Source: Desulfobacteraceae bacterium Eth-SRB1
GTDB lineage: Bacteria > Desulfobacterota > Desulfobacteria > Desulfobacterales > ETH-SRB1
NCBI GenBank assembly: GCA_004193555.1
Contig: RPGP01000001.1
Span: 1-64,000 of the forward strand
Length of the DNA stretch: 64,000 nt
Reading direction: 5' to 3'
The notes beneath the pieces were generated by a model, which searched no databases, was not told the origin of the DNA, and saw only the letters and a program-made list of their open reading frames with translations. Both the position numbers and the translations under genes were made by a program. This document shows positions 26,700 through 35,185 of this stretch, one piece after another; position 1 is the stretch's first letter; each line of letters starts with the position of its first letter.

Positions 26700-26987
26700 T
26701 TATCCTTGTTCATTTATACCTTTAATTACAATCTTGCGGCCATGAACGACAATAATTCTTGTTTTCTTTGATTTCAAATCTCCTTCCAGTCCGATTGCTT
26801 TCAAGGCATCTTCAAGCCTTATCATCCCAACGACCAGATCTTTTCTAATCACCGCAATCTGTTTGAGGTCATTGTTGAGTAAGACCTCTATAGCCTCTGT
26901 AATATTATCTTTTTCGGCAACCGATGGTTCGGCGGCAAGATTCTTATCTATGGGGACAATAATATCTTTAACTTCATGCTTTTTCAT
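26700..26987 (-). CDS. Small CBS-like protein, 95 aa
   Basis: A 95-aa soluble protein. DNITEAIEVLLNNDLKQIAVIRKDLVVGMIRLEDALKAIGL (about 25-65) reads like one CBS motif; CBS motifs normally work in pairs that bind adenine nucleotides, so a homodimer would be needed. The last 25 residues are basic and strand-rich. A good ribosome site (CAGGAG) lies 7 nt upstream, and a sigma54-type promoter lies immediately before it (27003-27018). It is upstream of, and co-directional with, the TauE operon and may sense energy state for it. Confidence 0.7.
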   Translation of the reverse strand: MKKHEVKDIIVPIDKNLAAEPSVAEKDNITEAIEVLLNNDLKQIAVIRKDLVVGMIRLEDALKAIGLEGDLKSKKTRIIVVHGRKIVIKGINEQG

Positions 26988-27002
26988 TATACTCCTGTTA
27001 CA

Positions 27003-27018
27003 GGCAAGAAATGTACCA
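27003..27018 (-). promoter_or_regulatory. Sigma54 (-24/-12) promoter
   Basis: On the minus strand TGGTACATTTCTTGCC fits the consensus TGGCACN5TTGC, with exactly ten bases between the invariant GG and GC. It lies about 15-30 bp upstream of the small CBS-like gene and so likely drives that gene and possibly the TauE operon. A sigma54 activator of the NtrC type is encoded 270 bp away. Confidence 0.7.
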
Positions 27019-27229
27019 TGAATCAGGAGCCAGACAGGACTAATAGATAACCCTTTGAAGTTATTGCTGTAAAAGCTTATTTTTGCTGGATTCCGGCGGC
27101 TTCGGCAGATATTTTGTAAACTTTTCGATTACAGTAGAAGGCTGCCGTGAAAAAGAAACGGTAATTGTTGCTGAAATTGCAGCAGGTTAGGGAGGTGAAA
27201 CAATTGGTTTACACATACCCTGTCTGTAG

Positions 27230-27298
27230 GATTAGAGGATTAAGGATTATAGGAGCGAAGCGACGAAAGATATTACTCCTTACCCCTTAATCCTTTAA
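27230..27298. terminator. Imperfect stem at the end of the NtrC gene
   Basis: GGATTAAGGATTATAGGAG pairs imperfectly with ACTCCTTACCCCTTAATCC. The stem contains the last codons of the gene at 27273 and may stop its transcription. The GGAGCGAAGCGACG loop motif resembles loops in other repeats of this window. Confidence 0.4.
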
Positions 27299-28682
27299 AC
27301 GTTTCGGCATTGATGTTTTCTTCTTTTATGAGGCGGTGAAGATATTGTCTTTGCAGGCCTGCCTGCTCAGCAGCTCTGGAAATATTCCCATTACTTTCTT
27401 TGAGAATTGCTAAAATATAACTCTGGTGAAAGGCCTTGATGACGTTTTCTTTGGCCTCCTTAAAGGGTATGTCATAAATAGCCTGATCAAAAAGAAAACA
27501 GGGAGGTATGTGGGACTTTTCGGGAAAAATATCCGATAGTTCAATGTGGTCGGAACGGCAAAAGACAACACCCCGTTCAATAACATTTTCCAGCTCTCTG
27601 ACGTTTCCGTTCCACCTTTGGGCCATGAGTGCGGACATGGCTTCAGGGTCAATCCGGCGTATCTCTTTTTTGTTGAGCATTGTATATTTTTCAAGAAAAT
27701 GATGTGCCAGGGTTGGAATATCCTCTTTTCTGTCACGAAGCGGGGGAAGCTGAAAATTGATCACGTTAAGGCGGTAGAACAGGTCTTCTCGAAATCGCTT
27801 TTCCGCTATCAGTTTTGTCAGATCTTGATTTGTAGCAGCTAAAAATCGTATATCGACATGTTTTGTGGTCAATCCGCCTACAGGCTTGCACTCTGCCTCC
27901 TGCAAGAGCCGAAGCAGTTTTGCCTGCATCGACATGTTTAGATCTCCGATCTCATCAAAAAAAAGGGTCCCTCTGTCCGCTTCTTCGATCAAGCCTTTTT
28001 TGTCTTTCCATGCTCCGGTAAAGGCCCCTTTAACATGTCCGAAAAGTTCGCTTTCAATGATCTGTTCAGGCATGGCTGTGCAGTTAACCGTGATAAACGG
28101 ATTGTCATTCCGGTGGCTGTGATAATGGATAGCCCTGGCCACAAGTTCTTTCCCTGTGCCGCTTTCGCCGTAGATCAAGACCGTGGCGCTTGATTGCGCC
28201 ACCTGTTCGATCCTTCTTAGAATCGACGTAACGACCGGGCTGGACCCGATAATGGAAAAGAACTTTTTTTGCTGTTTGAGGGACTTGAGCAAGGCTTTAT
28301 TTTCCCGAGCAAGGTTCTGCAACTTCATTGCATTGTTAATTGTCAGCAATATGCGTTCTTTGCGGAAAGGTTTGGCAATATAGTCAAAAGCCCCTTTGCG
28401 GGTGGCTTCCACAGCGGTTTCAATAGTAGCATAGGCAGTCATGACGACAACAACGGCGGCTGGTTGAATTTTTTTAACCTGATCAAGCAGAGCGATTCCA
28501 TCCATCTTAGGCATTTTCAGATCGGTGATTACCATGTTAATTTGCTGGTTTTCCAGCATTTCAATCGCTTTCAAAGGATTATGCGTGGTCACCACATCAT
28601 AATCTGTCTTTTCGGTTATAATCCTTGTCAGAAGGATCAGCATGTCTTTTTCATCATCTACGATCAAAATTTTTCCGCTCAT
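27273..28682 (-). CDS. NtrC-family sigma54-dependent response regulator
   Basis: A 469-aa transcription activator. The receiver domain is at 1-120 with VDDEKD, phospho-acceptor Asp in VITDLKMPKMDG (about 54) and Lys in YIAKPF. The AAA+ domain (about 143-375) has Walker A GESGTGKE, the sigma54-contacting GAFTGA, Walker B FFDEIG and the R-finger region. A Fis-type helix-turn-helix (AILKESNGNISRAAEQAGLQRQYLHRLI) is near the C-terminus. It follows a histidine kinase gene (28836-30173), from which it is separated by a 159-bp repeat. The adjacent sigma54 promoter at 27003 is a likely target. AAGGAAG precedes the ATG. Confidence 0.93.
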   Translation of the reverse strand: MSGKILIVDDEKDMLILLTRIITEKTDYDVVTTHNPLKAIEMLENQQINMVITDLKMPKMDGIALLDQVKKIQPAAVVVVMTAYATIETAVEATRKGAFDYIAKPFRKERILLTINNAMKLQNLARENKALLKSLKQQKKFFSIIGSSPVVTSILRRIEQVAQSSATVLIYGESGTGKELVARAIHYHSHRNDNPFITVNCTAMPEQIIESELFGHVKGAFTGAWKDKKGLIEEADRGTLFFDEIGDLNMSMQAKLLRLLQEAECKPVGGLTTKHVDIRFLAATNQDLTKLIAEKRFREDLFYRLNVINFQLPPLRDRKEDIPTLAHHFLEKYTMLNKKEIRRIDPEAMSALMAQRWNGNVRELENVIERGVVFCRSDHIELSDIFPEKSHIPPCFLFDQAIYDIPFKEAKENVIKAFHQSYILAILKESNGNISRAAEQAGLQRQYLHRLIKEENINAETFKGLRGKE

Positions 28683-28700
28683 GTTCCGTCTTCCTTCTTT

Positions 28701-28859
28701 AGGGTTCGCTCAAAAATAAATTGGCAATTTTAAGTGTTGAGGCGCCCGGCTGGCAAGGCGCGAAAGCGCAGGAATATCAGGCATATTCCGAACTTTCGCA
28801 ACGCAGCAAGGCGGGATGCATCGGCGCTTAAAATGTTAAGTTATTTTTGAGCGAGCCCT
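28701..28859. repeat. 159-bp palindromic repeat, AGGGCTCGCTC family (copy 2)
   Basis: Inverted copy of 26448-26606, with ends AGGGTTCGCTCAAAAATAA and TTATTTTTGAGCGAGCCCT. It lies between the histidine kinase and NtrC genes and covers the kinase's last eight codons and stop (28836-28859). Confidence 0.75.
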
Positions 28860-30173
28860 TACCCTTAAGGCCAGTTTAAAAGCAGTTCCTCTAAGTTTTT
28901 CTGAGGTATCTATTGTGCTGCTTTCGCACGTAATGGTTCCTTTATATTTATTTATAATACCGTGGCTTACAAAAAGTCCAAGACCTGTTCCTTCTCCCTC
29001 GCTCTTGGTGGTAAAAAACGGGTCGAATATCTTGTCGATATATTCTTTTGGTATGCCATGACCATTGTCACGAACTATTACAATTATTTTTTCAAGATCA
29101 GCATCTAACGCTGTTTTGATCTCTAACCTGCCGTTTTGCTCCATAGCTGCCACAGCGTTGTTAATGAGGTTTAATAAGACCTGCTGCATTTGCCGCGAAT
29201 CGCCCTCTATCATGGGGAGTCCGGAGGCCATATCCAGTCGAAGTTCAATATCATTCATCTGTAATGAATGATCGACCACATTAACGATATCCTTGATAGC
29301 CTCATTGATATCACAATGCACAAACCGACCTTCTCCCTGGCGTGCAAAGCTCAAAAGGTTTTCCACCACCGCCTTGCAATGGAGGCCGTGGCGCTCGATA
29401 GTTTTCAGGTCCTGGTGGCTTTGACTGTTTTTCTCAGCATTTTCCAGCAGGAGATCTGTAAACCCTAATATAATCCCAAGAGGGTTGTTGATCTCGTGCG
29501 CTACTCCTGCTGCCAGTGTTCCCATTGATGCAAGCTTTTCGGTATTAACAAGCTGTTTTTCCAGCTTCTTGCTTTCTGTAATATCCCTGGCTATACACAG
29601 AACCGAAATTACATTGCCATTCTCATCCTTGCGGGGCATGAAGTTAGCGCTGAGCCATATCTGGTATTCCCCTCTCGTCAGCATAAACTCATCCCGCATG
29701 CTTTTTCCAAACCTGAAGACCGATTTAATAAGCTTGAGTTGTTTTTCGGCAATTTCCTGTGAAAAAAGCTTTGAAAGCGGCCGGCCTGTAAATTGCGAAG
29801 GGACACCTCCAAAAAAAGCAGCGGTAAAGCTGTTGAGAGATCGAAAGCGGCCGGAGTTGTCTACAGTAAAAATAAAGTCTTCGGCGCTTTCCACCAAAAT
29901 CCGGTATCTCTCCTGGCATTGTTTGATTTCTTTCGATTGACCTGAAATCTGATTTTGAAAGCCTGTAAAACGCCATCGGCCATAACATAAAGCGCTCCCC
30001 ATTCCTATAAATAAAGCAAAAATGCCCAGGCTTTGAAGCCAGACAAAGCTGTTATGGCCGGCATAGGACAATCGCACGCCTGCTATCAGTGTCAGAATAA
30101 AGCAGAAAAGACTGATACTCCAGGCAATTATCAGAACAGCTCTAATGAGTTTAAGTCGGTTTTGGAAGTCCAT
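28836..30173 (-). CDS. PAS-domain sensor histidine kinase
   Basis: A 445-aa membrane kinase and probable partner of the NtrC regulator downstream. Two N-terminal helices lie at about 8-32 and 41-62, followed by a PAS domain (about 85-200). The dimerisation/phospho-acceptor helix has ASMGTLAAGVAHEINNPLG, and the ATPase domain has an N-box (QVLLNLINNAVAAM), DNGHGIP, FDPFFTTK and GTGLGLF. With only a short outside loop, the signal is probably sensed in the membrane or cytoplasm through PAS. The final residues RARSKIT come from the repeat at 28701-28859, so the native C-terminus may have been replaced. Confidence 0.92.
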   Translation of the reverse strand: MDFQNRLKLIRAVLIIAWSISLFCFILTLIAGVRLSYAGHNSFVWLQSLGIFALFIGMGSALCYGRWRFTGFQNQISGQSKEIKQCQERYRILVESAEDFIFTVDNSGRFRSLNSFTAAFFGGVPSQFTGRPLSKLFSQEIAEKQLKLIKSVFRFGKSMRDEFMLTRGEYQIWLSANFMPRKDENGNVISVLCIARDITESKKLEKQLVNTEKLASMGTLAAGVAHEINNPLGIILGFTDLLLENAEKNSQSHQDLKTIERHGLHCKAVVENLLSFARQGEGRFVHCDINEAIKDIVNVVDHSLQMNDIELRLDMASGLPMIEGDSRQMQQVLLNLINNAVAAMEQNGRLEIKTALDADLEKIIVIVRDNGHGIPKEYIDKIFDPFFTTKSEGEGTGLGLFVSHGIINKYKGTITCESSTIDTSEKLRGTAFKLALRVRARSKIT

Positions 30174-30365
30174 CCGGGTCGCTTTTGATAGTTCATCAAA
30201 GACTTTTTACAAAATTAATTATTATAATCGGAAATGCCTTTAATGCAAGAAAAAGATCGAGCCCAGAAAGTATCGTTTTTTTGGCAGGGTTGCGAGTTTG
30301 GCTATTGAAAGATTGCGCTAAAGTGTTGTATAGGAATATACACAAGTTATTTTGGAGATCACCCA

Positions 30366-30417
30366 TTTTTTTGCCTTAATTAACTACAACTAATCGGGAG
30401 ATGATCCTTAATTTTAA
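30366..30417 (+). promoter_or_regulatory. 50-bp block shared with 49211-49258
   Basis: The block containing TTAATTAACTACAACTAATC and AGATGATCCTTA occurs again, on the opposite strand, directly before the gene at 49260. About 45 bases match with only a few differences. Here it lies immediately upstream of the kinase gene at 30426. It could be a shared regulatory site or the remnant of a repeat. The remaining 30174-30365 shows no other clear signal. Confidence 0.5.
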
Positions 30418-30425
30418 ATACGGAG

Positions 30426-31541
30426 ATGCCGTTGTTTAAAACCACGATGGAAGAGGCGCGCCTTCCTCTGATGATCGCAGACAGCAAAGGCCGGATAATC
30501 TTTGCCAACAGATGTTTGGAAGACTCTATGGGATATACCCGGGCGGAGTTTTTGCATGGCAGCCTGCGGGATTTGTGCGCACCCTATGAACAAAACCGGT
30601 ATATTTTCTCCTGTTTGCCTGATATCAAAAGGACGACCGAGGTTGATATTGATCTTCAGCGAAAAAATGATGAGATATTTATGGCAAATGTTTCTTTTGC
30701 TCCCTTTGATTACCGGCAGGCGCTGCATTTACTTATAGTAGTTAGAGACGTAACTGTCAGGCGGCTCCAGGAAGCAAAAACGCGGGAAGATGAGGAGCGA
30801 TTCCGCACGCTTCTTGCAGAACGGAATATGTTGCAGGATCAGCTTCATCGATGCAGCAAGATTGCCTTCATGGGTGAACTGGCAGCAGGCATTGCCCACG
30901 AAATCAACAATCCCCTTGGTATTATCTTAGGGTTTGTGCAGGATATTTTAGAAGAGATTCCTTTGAATGATCCTTTAATTGAATCGCTCAAAATTATCGA
31001 AAAAGAGACAGCCCGGTGTGTAGATGTAGTCAAAAACCTTTTGGATTTTGCCCGGTTAAAGCACCCTGAGAGGATTTCTGTGGACATCGTTGAGCTTCTT
31101 GAAGGTTCAATTGCATTAATGACCCCCGGAATCAAGAAAAACAAGGTGATTATCAAGAGGGATTTTGGGGGGAAAACACCTCTTCTCAAGCTTGATCCAC
31201 AGCTTATCCAGCAAGTTTTTCTTAATGTAATGATTAATGCTATTCAGGCAATGCCTGATGCAGGTGTTCTTTCTCTTAGTATGGGTCTTATACGTAAAGG
31301 GCAAGTGAAGGAATCCGGCGATTGTATCCGGATCAGCATATCAGATACAGGTAACGGAATATCCCAAAAGGCTCTCCATCGTGTTTTTGATCCATTTTTT
31401 ACTACTAAAGGAAGCAAGGGAACAGGATTGGGGCTGTCTGTTTGTCAGCGTATTATGGAAGACCACAGAGGAAAAATTGAAATAGAGAATAGAAAGGAAG
31501 CAGGAACTATATGCAACCTTTATTTTCCGATAAAAGACTGA
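30426..31541 (+). CDS. Cytosolic PAS histidine kinase
   Basis: A 371-aa soluble kinase. A PAS domain (about 8-115; MIADSKGRIIFANRCLEDSMGYTRAE) is followed by the phospho-acceptor helix FMGELAAGIAHEINNPLG and a full ATPase domain (QVFLNVMINAIQAM, DTGNGIS, FDPFFTTKGSKGTGLGLS). It lacks membrane helices, so it senses a cytoplasmic cue. The NtrC-type regulator gene follows 34 bp later and is its probable partner. The start is uncertain: the ATG at 30426 has GGAG only 2 nt away, and an ATG at 30447 has none. It is a close relative of the kinase on the other strand, so the two HK-NtrC pairs may be a divergent duplication. Confidence 0.9.
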   Translation: MPLFKTTMEEARLPLMIADSKGRIIFANRCLEDSMGYTRAEFLHGSLRDLCAPYEQNRYIFSCLPDIKRTTEVDIDLQRKNDEIFMANVSFAPFDYRQALHLLIVVRDVTVRRLQEAKTREDEERFRTLLAERNMLQDQLHRCSKIAFMGELAAGIAHEINNPLGIILGFVQDILEEIPLNDPLIESLKIIEKETARCVDVVKNLLDFARLKHPERISVDIVELLEGSIALMTPGIKKNKVIIKRDFGGKTPLLKLDPQLIQQVFLNVMINAIQAMPDAGVLSLSMGLIRKGQVKESGDCIRISISDTGNGISQKALHRVFDPFFTTKGSKGTGLGLSVCQRIMEDHRGKIEIENRKEAGTICNLYFPIKD

Positions 31542-31575
31542 TGAATTCATCAGCACCAAGATTGAGGTGGATACA

Positions 31576-32943
31576 GTGTTAGCGAAGATTTTAGTGGTGG
31601 ATGATGAGCAGCACATGCTCAAGCTGTTTGAAAAAATCCTTACAAAGCAAGGCCATGATGTCCGAACCTCTGCCAGCGGAACCGAGGCGGTCGGTCTATT
31701 GGAAAATAATGACTTTGATCTGATATTTTCCGATCTTGTGATGCCCGACCTTGATGGCATGGACCTGTTAAAGAAGGTGAAAGCCGGATATTCGGATATT
31801 CCTTTTATTGTAATTACAGCCTATGGCTCTATCGAATCCGCGGTTGAGGCTATGAAGACAGGCGCATTCGACTATCTGACCAAGCCTTTCCGCAAAGATG
31901 ATATTCTTCTCGCAGTAGGCAAGGCCTTAAAATATTGCGAACTTTGTAATGAGGTCAAACGGCTCCGCAAAAAGCTGAAAGACAAAGATGGGATTAAAAA
32001 GATTATCGGCAAGAGCAAAGCCGTGCAGAATGTGTTGAAACTCGTTGCCAGGGTGGCAGACAGCCAGGCTACGGTCCTGATCCAGGGAGAAAGCGGCACA
32101 GGCAAGGAGTTAATCGCCCGGCTTATCCACAACCTGAGCAGACGGAGAGACATGCCTTTTATAGCTGTGGATTGCGGTGTTTTCCCGGAACATCTTTTGC
32201 AGAGTGAACTCTTCGGCCATGTCAAAGGGGCATTTACAGGAGCAGTTCAAGACAAGAAAGGGTTGTTTATTGCGGCAGACAGAGGCACGCTTTTTTTAGA
32301 TGAAATCGGGACCATCTCTCAGGCCATGCAGTTAAATCTGCTCCGTGTGCTTCAGGAAAAAGAGGTAAGGCCGGTAGGCAGCGTTACGAATATCAAAGGA
32401 GATGTGCGGGTGGTGGCAGCCACAAGCGTTGACCTTGAGCAAGCCATGCTTGATGGAAGGTTCCGAAGGGATCTTTACTACCGGCTGGCTGTGGTCACCG
32501 TCGATCTGCCCCCCTTGAGGGAAAGAAGGTCTGATATCACTGCGCTGGCATTTCACTTTATGCGAAAATATGCTGCGATTTATGACAGAAAACTCACCGA
32601 TATCACGCCGGAGGCCATGCATGCCATTATGGAAAATCCGTGGACTGGAAATGTCAGAGAGCTTGAGAACGTCATGGAACGCGCAGTGCTTCTAAGCGCC
32701 GGTCAACTTATTGATGAAACTTCGCTGCCCCTGCCTGTCAGGCAAGGGATGTCGCATAAAACCAGGGGGTTGGAATCGTTCAAGAACGCAAGCAAGACCG
32801 CGGGCCGTAACGCGGAAAGGAAAGCTATATTAAAGACACTGGAAGGGACCGGCGGCAATAAAACAAAGGCAGCCAGGATTTTAGGGATAAGTCGAAGTTC
32901 ATTGTATAATAAAATATGCGAGTTTGGAATTGGGAAATCGTAA
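31576..32943 (+). CDS. NtrC-family sigma54-dependent response regulator
   Basis: A 455-aa activator. The receiver has VVDDEQ, acceptor Asp in IFSDLVMPDLDG and Lys in YLTKPF. The AAA+ domain has GESGTGKE, HVKGAFTGA and LFLDEIG. The C-terminal Fis-type helix-turn-helix is NKTKAARILGISRSSLYNKI. I prefer the GTG at 31576, which has TTGAGGTGG ideally spaced upstream; a GTG at 31567 overlaps that site. It pairs with the kinase just upstream. The sigma54 promoter at 34167 and the transport genes after it are plausible targets. The gene ends just before a repeat end at 32946. Confidence 0.92.
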   Translation: MLAKILVVDDEQHMLKLFEKILTKQGHDVRTSASGTEAVGLLENNDFDLIFSDLVMPDLDGMDLLKKVKAGYSDIPFIVITAYGSIESAVEAMKTGAFDYLTKPFRKDDILLAVGKALKYCELCNEVKRLRKKLKDKDGIKKIIGKSKAVQNVLKLVARVADSQATVLIQGESGTGKELIARLIHNLSRRRDMPFIAVDCGVFPEHLLQSELFGHVKGAFTGAVQDKKGLFIAADRGTLFLDEIGTISQAMQLNLLRVLQEKEVRPVGSVTNIKGDVRVVAATSVDLEQAMLDGRFRRDLYYRLAVVTVDLPPLRERRSDITALAFHFMRKYAAIYDRKLTDITPEAMHAIMENPWTGNVRELENVMERAVLLSAGQLIDETSLPLPVRQGMSHKTRGLESFKNASKTAGRNAERKAILKTLEGTGGNKTKAARILGISRSSLYNKICEFGIGKS

Positions 32944-32945
32944 AA

Positions 32946-33020
32946 TGAGATGAACGTCCAACATCGAACATCCAACATCGAATTTCGAATAAGGAAAGCG
33001 CCTTTGGCGTTGCCAATTTT
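32946..33020. repeat. One-sided ACATCGAAC-type repeat end
   Basis: GATGAACGTCCAACATCGAA followed by CATCCAACATCGAATTTCGA matches the termini of the four-helix-bundle element (19714-20240). The opposite arm is missing; only an AGCGAAGCGAC motif remains at 33037. It starts 3 bp after the NtrC stop codon. Confidence 0.6.
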
Positions 33021-33167
33021 ATTTGAATTAATTGAGCGAAGCGACTCCTTAACTTTAGGCACTTTAACATACTTTAGTTCACTTTTAGGCACTTCATGTT
33101 CCCGATCAAAGATAGAAACCACCTCTAAAAAGTGTAAATTGGTAAATGAAGGAGGCTCCATATCATT

Positions 33168-33731
33168 ATGAAACAATCATTGCTTGTCCATGAATCTCCC
33201 TCAATCGTCCGCATAGTTACATCGCTCCTTGAAGGCGATGGATATGAGGTCACATGCATGGAAAATGGTAAGGCCGCTCTACAAAACGTGACAGGGCTGA
33301 AATATGATGTTCTTGTCACAGGATTAAATATACCGGAGATGAACGGCCTGGAATTGATAAAAAATATCAGGCTTCGAAATAATTGTATTCCCATTATAAT
33401 TCTGTCCAACACAAAAAGTGTTGAGACAGCGGTTGAGGCAATGCGGATCGGAGCTGACGATTTTGTCGTTGAAAAGACTGAGAATCTTGGGAAAACGTTT
33501 CTTTTTGTTATTGAAAGAGCTATACAATCGAAGAGAGCGGAAAGACGCCTGCAGATATACGAATCTAATCTTCCGATATGCATGCATTGCAAGAGGATAC
33601 GTTATGAGAGGGAAAATGCGAAGAAAGTATGGGTTCCTATTGAGGAGTATTTTAACGAGAAAATGTCCGGAGTAAATTTTTCTCATGGAATATGCCCCGA
33701 ATGCATTAACAAATATTATCCTGATACATAG
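33168..33731 (+). CDS. Degenerate receiver fused to a four-cysteine module
   Basis: A 187-aa protein. Residues 1-120 have the receiver fold, but the acidic pocket reads LVHESPS instead of VDDxxx, and the acceptor Asp is replaced by Gly52 in VLVTGLNIPEMNG, while Lys103 is kept. It cannot be phosphorylated in the usual way. A helix follows, then a C-terminal module with C138-x2-C141 (ICMHCKRIR) and C176-x2-C179 (FSHGICPEC), a small module often attached to signalling proteins in Desulfobacterota and likely to bind zinc. It is probably a phosphorylation-independent adaptor. It lies between NtrC and CheY-like genes on the same strand. AAGGAGG lies further upstream than usual. Confidence 0.8.
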   Translation: MKQSLLVHESPSIVRIVTSLLEGDGYEVTCMENGKAALQNVTGLKYDVLVTGLNIPEMNGLELIKNIRLRNNCIPIIILSNTKSVETAVEAMRIGADDFVVEKTENLGKTFLFVIERAIQSKRAERRLQIYESNLPICMHCKRIRYERENAKKVWVPIEEYFNEKMSGVNFSHGICPECINKYYPDT

Positions 33732-33806
33732 CCGTTCACGGCTTGAAACTTGAAATTGGAAAGAACAGCACAAAAGCATGAAGGCCAAATTTCCAATTTC
33801 TATTTT
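33729..33806. repeat. GCCGTTCACGGC-type repeat (palindromic copy)
   Basis: TAGCCGTTCACGGCTTGAAA followed by TTGAAATTGGAAA at the left, with TTTCCAATTTC near 33787-33799 as the opposing arm. It begins at the stop codon of the degenerate-receiver gene. The same left block occurs at 9273 and 38947. Confidence 0.6.
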
Positions 33807-33902
33807 CGTAATAATTTAGCGTTTTGAAAATTTGACTGTTTTCGTTGAGATATTGTTAGCTCGAAAAAGCATTATTTGAATGTCGAATATGGAACATATT
33901 AA

Positions 33903-34028
33903 AAGATGAACGTCCAACATCGAACATCGAATAATGAAATCGCTTCGCTCCGTCAGTTTATAGATTGGCAGAATACCTTATTCAACATTCGATGTTGGAC
34001 GTTCGATGTTCGATGTTCATTTTTTATA
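33903..34028. mobile_element. Solo palindrome of the four-helix-bundle element family
   Basis: Ends AAAAGATGAACGTCCAACAT and, inverted, AAAAAATGAACATCGAACAT. The centre ATCGCTTCGCTCCGTCAGTT with GGCAGAATACCTTATTCA is nearly the same as in the copy at 54206-54322. It contains no gene and looks like a derivative of the 19714-20240 element with the gene lost, or the non-autonomous form. Confidence 0.7.
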
Positions 34029-34165
34029 GAAGTGTCCAAACAAATGGACACTGTCCATCATTCTGAACAAAAATACACTCTTCCACTACCAGCCCAGCCA
34101 GCCTCACCATTAATAATTAAATGTTAATACAACAAGTTATCGTTTTGCATCGTTAACCCTCCTCC

Positions 34166-34182
34166 TTGGTATAGTTCCTGCT
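34166..34182 (+). promoter_or_regulatory. Sigma54 (-24/-12) promoter
   Basis: CTTGGTATAGTTCCTGCTT has GG and GC separated by exactly ten bases (GG 34168-34169, GC 34180-34181), with T at the usual flanking positions. It lies about 100 bp before the CheY-like gene and would transcribe that gene with the membrane protein and DASS transporter genes. Two NtrC-type activators are encoded within 7 kb. Confidence 0.6.
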
Positions 34183-34283
34183 TAAATTAAAGTAATTGAA
34201 AATCGATCTCGTCGTAAAAAACATAAAATGTCCCTGTCTTTGCTTTGGAAAAAACAGAGTTGGAAAACCTTTGAAAGAGACTT

Positions 34284-34649
34284 ATGGCGTACAAGATTCT
34301 GATTGTTGATGATGAAGAGAACATGCAGGTGCTCTTAAAGCGCGTGCTGAGCAAAGCGGGCTACGATGTTGAATGCGCAGGCTCAGGACCGGAAGCTCTG
34401 CGATTAGCCGAAAATAATCGTTTTGATCTGGCTGTCGTCGATGTTTGCATGCCGGAGATGGACGGAATCGAGGTGCTGGAAGAACTCAAAGACATTAACA
34501 GTCAAATGCCGGTAGTTATGATATCAGCCTATCCGTCGTGGGGTAAAAAAGAGACCGCAGGGCGCCTGGGCTGTACTGATTATTTGTCTAAACCGGTGGA
34601 CATGAAATATTTAAAGAAGCTTATCAAGAAAGAGCTTGGTGGTTATTAG
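34284..34649 (+). CDS. Stand-alone response-regulator receiver
   Basis: A 121-aa CheY-like protein with no output domain. All functional residues are present: VDDEEN, acceptor Asp in LAVVDVCMPEMDG (about 53), Ser in MISAYPS and Lys in YLSKPVD. It would pass phosphate or bind a target by docking. It is first behind the sigma54 promoter at 34166 and is followed 12 bp later by a membrane protein gene and then the DASS transporter, which suggests control of that transporter. AAAGAGA precedes the ATG. Confidence 0.9.
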   Translation: MAYKILIVDDEENMQVLLKRVLSKAGYDVECAGSGPEALRLAENNRFDLAVVDVCMPEMDGIEVLEELKDINSQMPVVMISAYPSWGKKETAGRLGCTDYLSKPVDMKYLKKLIKKELGGY

Positions 34650-34661
34650 GGGGGGGGTGAT

Positions 34662-35114
34662 ATGGTGGAAAACGTCAGGACAATGGAGATCGAGGACCAG
34701 CCCCGACAAATGGGTGATGTCCAGGAAAACGCCATGTACTGTAATAGAAAACATGTGCAAAAAAGGCCACTGGGAATTACGCTGTTAGGTATTTTCATGC
34801 TGGCAGGCGGTATGTTCTGCATATGTGCAGGGCTTTCGGAGAGTCCTGCCGGGATTTTGGGAATCGCGGTTTCAGGAATGCCGGCAGCTGTGATCCATTT
34901 TCTCCATGCGGGAGTCAGTTTATATATATTTGCCGGGTTCCTGAAATTAAGGAGAAACGCATGGACTGTGTACATGATATTTTTTGCATTCGGCATTACA
35001 AATAACCTGATAACAATGATGTCGTCAATCTCGGTCAACCAGTTGGCGACCGTCATGCTCATGTGCCTGTTCGGATATTATGTTCATGGCAAAAAAGAGA
35101 TATTCGTTAATTAA
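34662..35114 (+). CDS. Hypothetical membrane protein, 150 aa
   Basis: A small membrane protein. A 35-residue hydrophilic N-terminus is followed by about four helices (roughly 38-60, 66-92, 96-116, 122-142). I recognise no family. Its ribosome site is a run of nine G (34649-34657) that also includes the last base of the preceding stop codon; slippage in such a run could change expression but not the reading frame. It lies between a receiver gene and the DASS transporter gene on the same strand, 71 bp before the latter, and may be an accessory subunit. Confidence 0.7.
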   Translation: MVENVRTMEIEDQPRQMGDVQENAMYCNRKHVQKRPLGITLLGIFMLAGGMFCICAGLSESPAGILGIAVSGMPAAVIHFLHAGVSLYIFAGFLKLRRNAWTVYMIFFAFGITNNLITMMSSISVNQLATVMLMCLFGYYVHGKKEIFVN

Positions 35115-35185
35115 TGCCCCCGCCTTTTCCCAAGAGATGAGGTGAGGATAATATGGTTAATAATAGATAAGGAGGGAAACATAAA

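Noticed and set aside
27056..27190. Open stretch reading GFGRYFVNFSITVEGC on the plus strand before a TAG
   Set aside because: It has no start codon, no recognisable family and no conserved neighbour; too weak for a gene or pseudogene call.
33324..33788. Minus-strand 154-aa frame over the degenerate receiver
   Set aside because: It is antisense to a clear receiver plus cysteine module and extends into a repeat.
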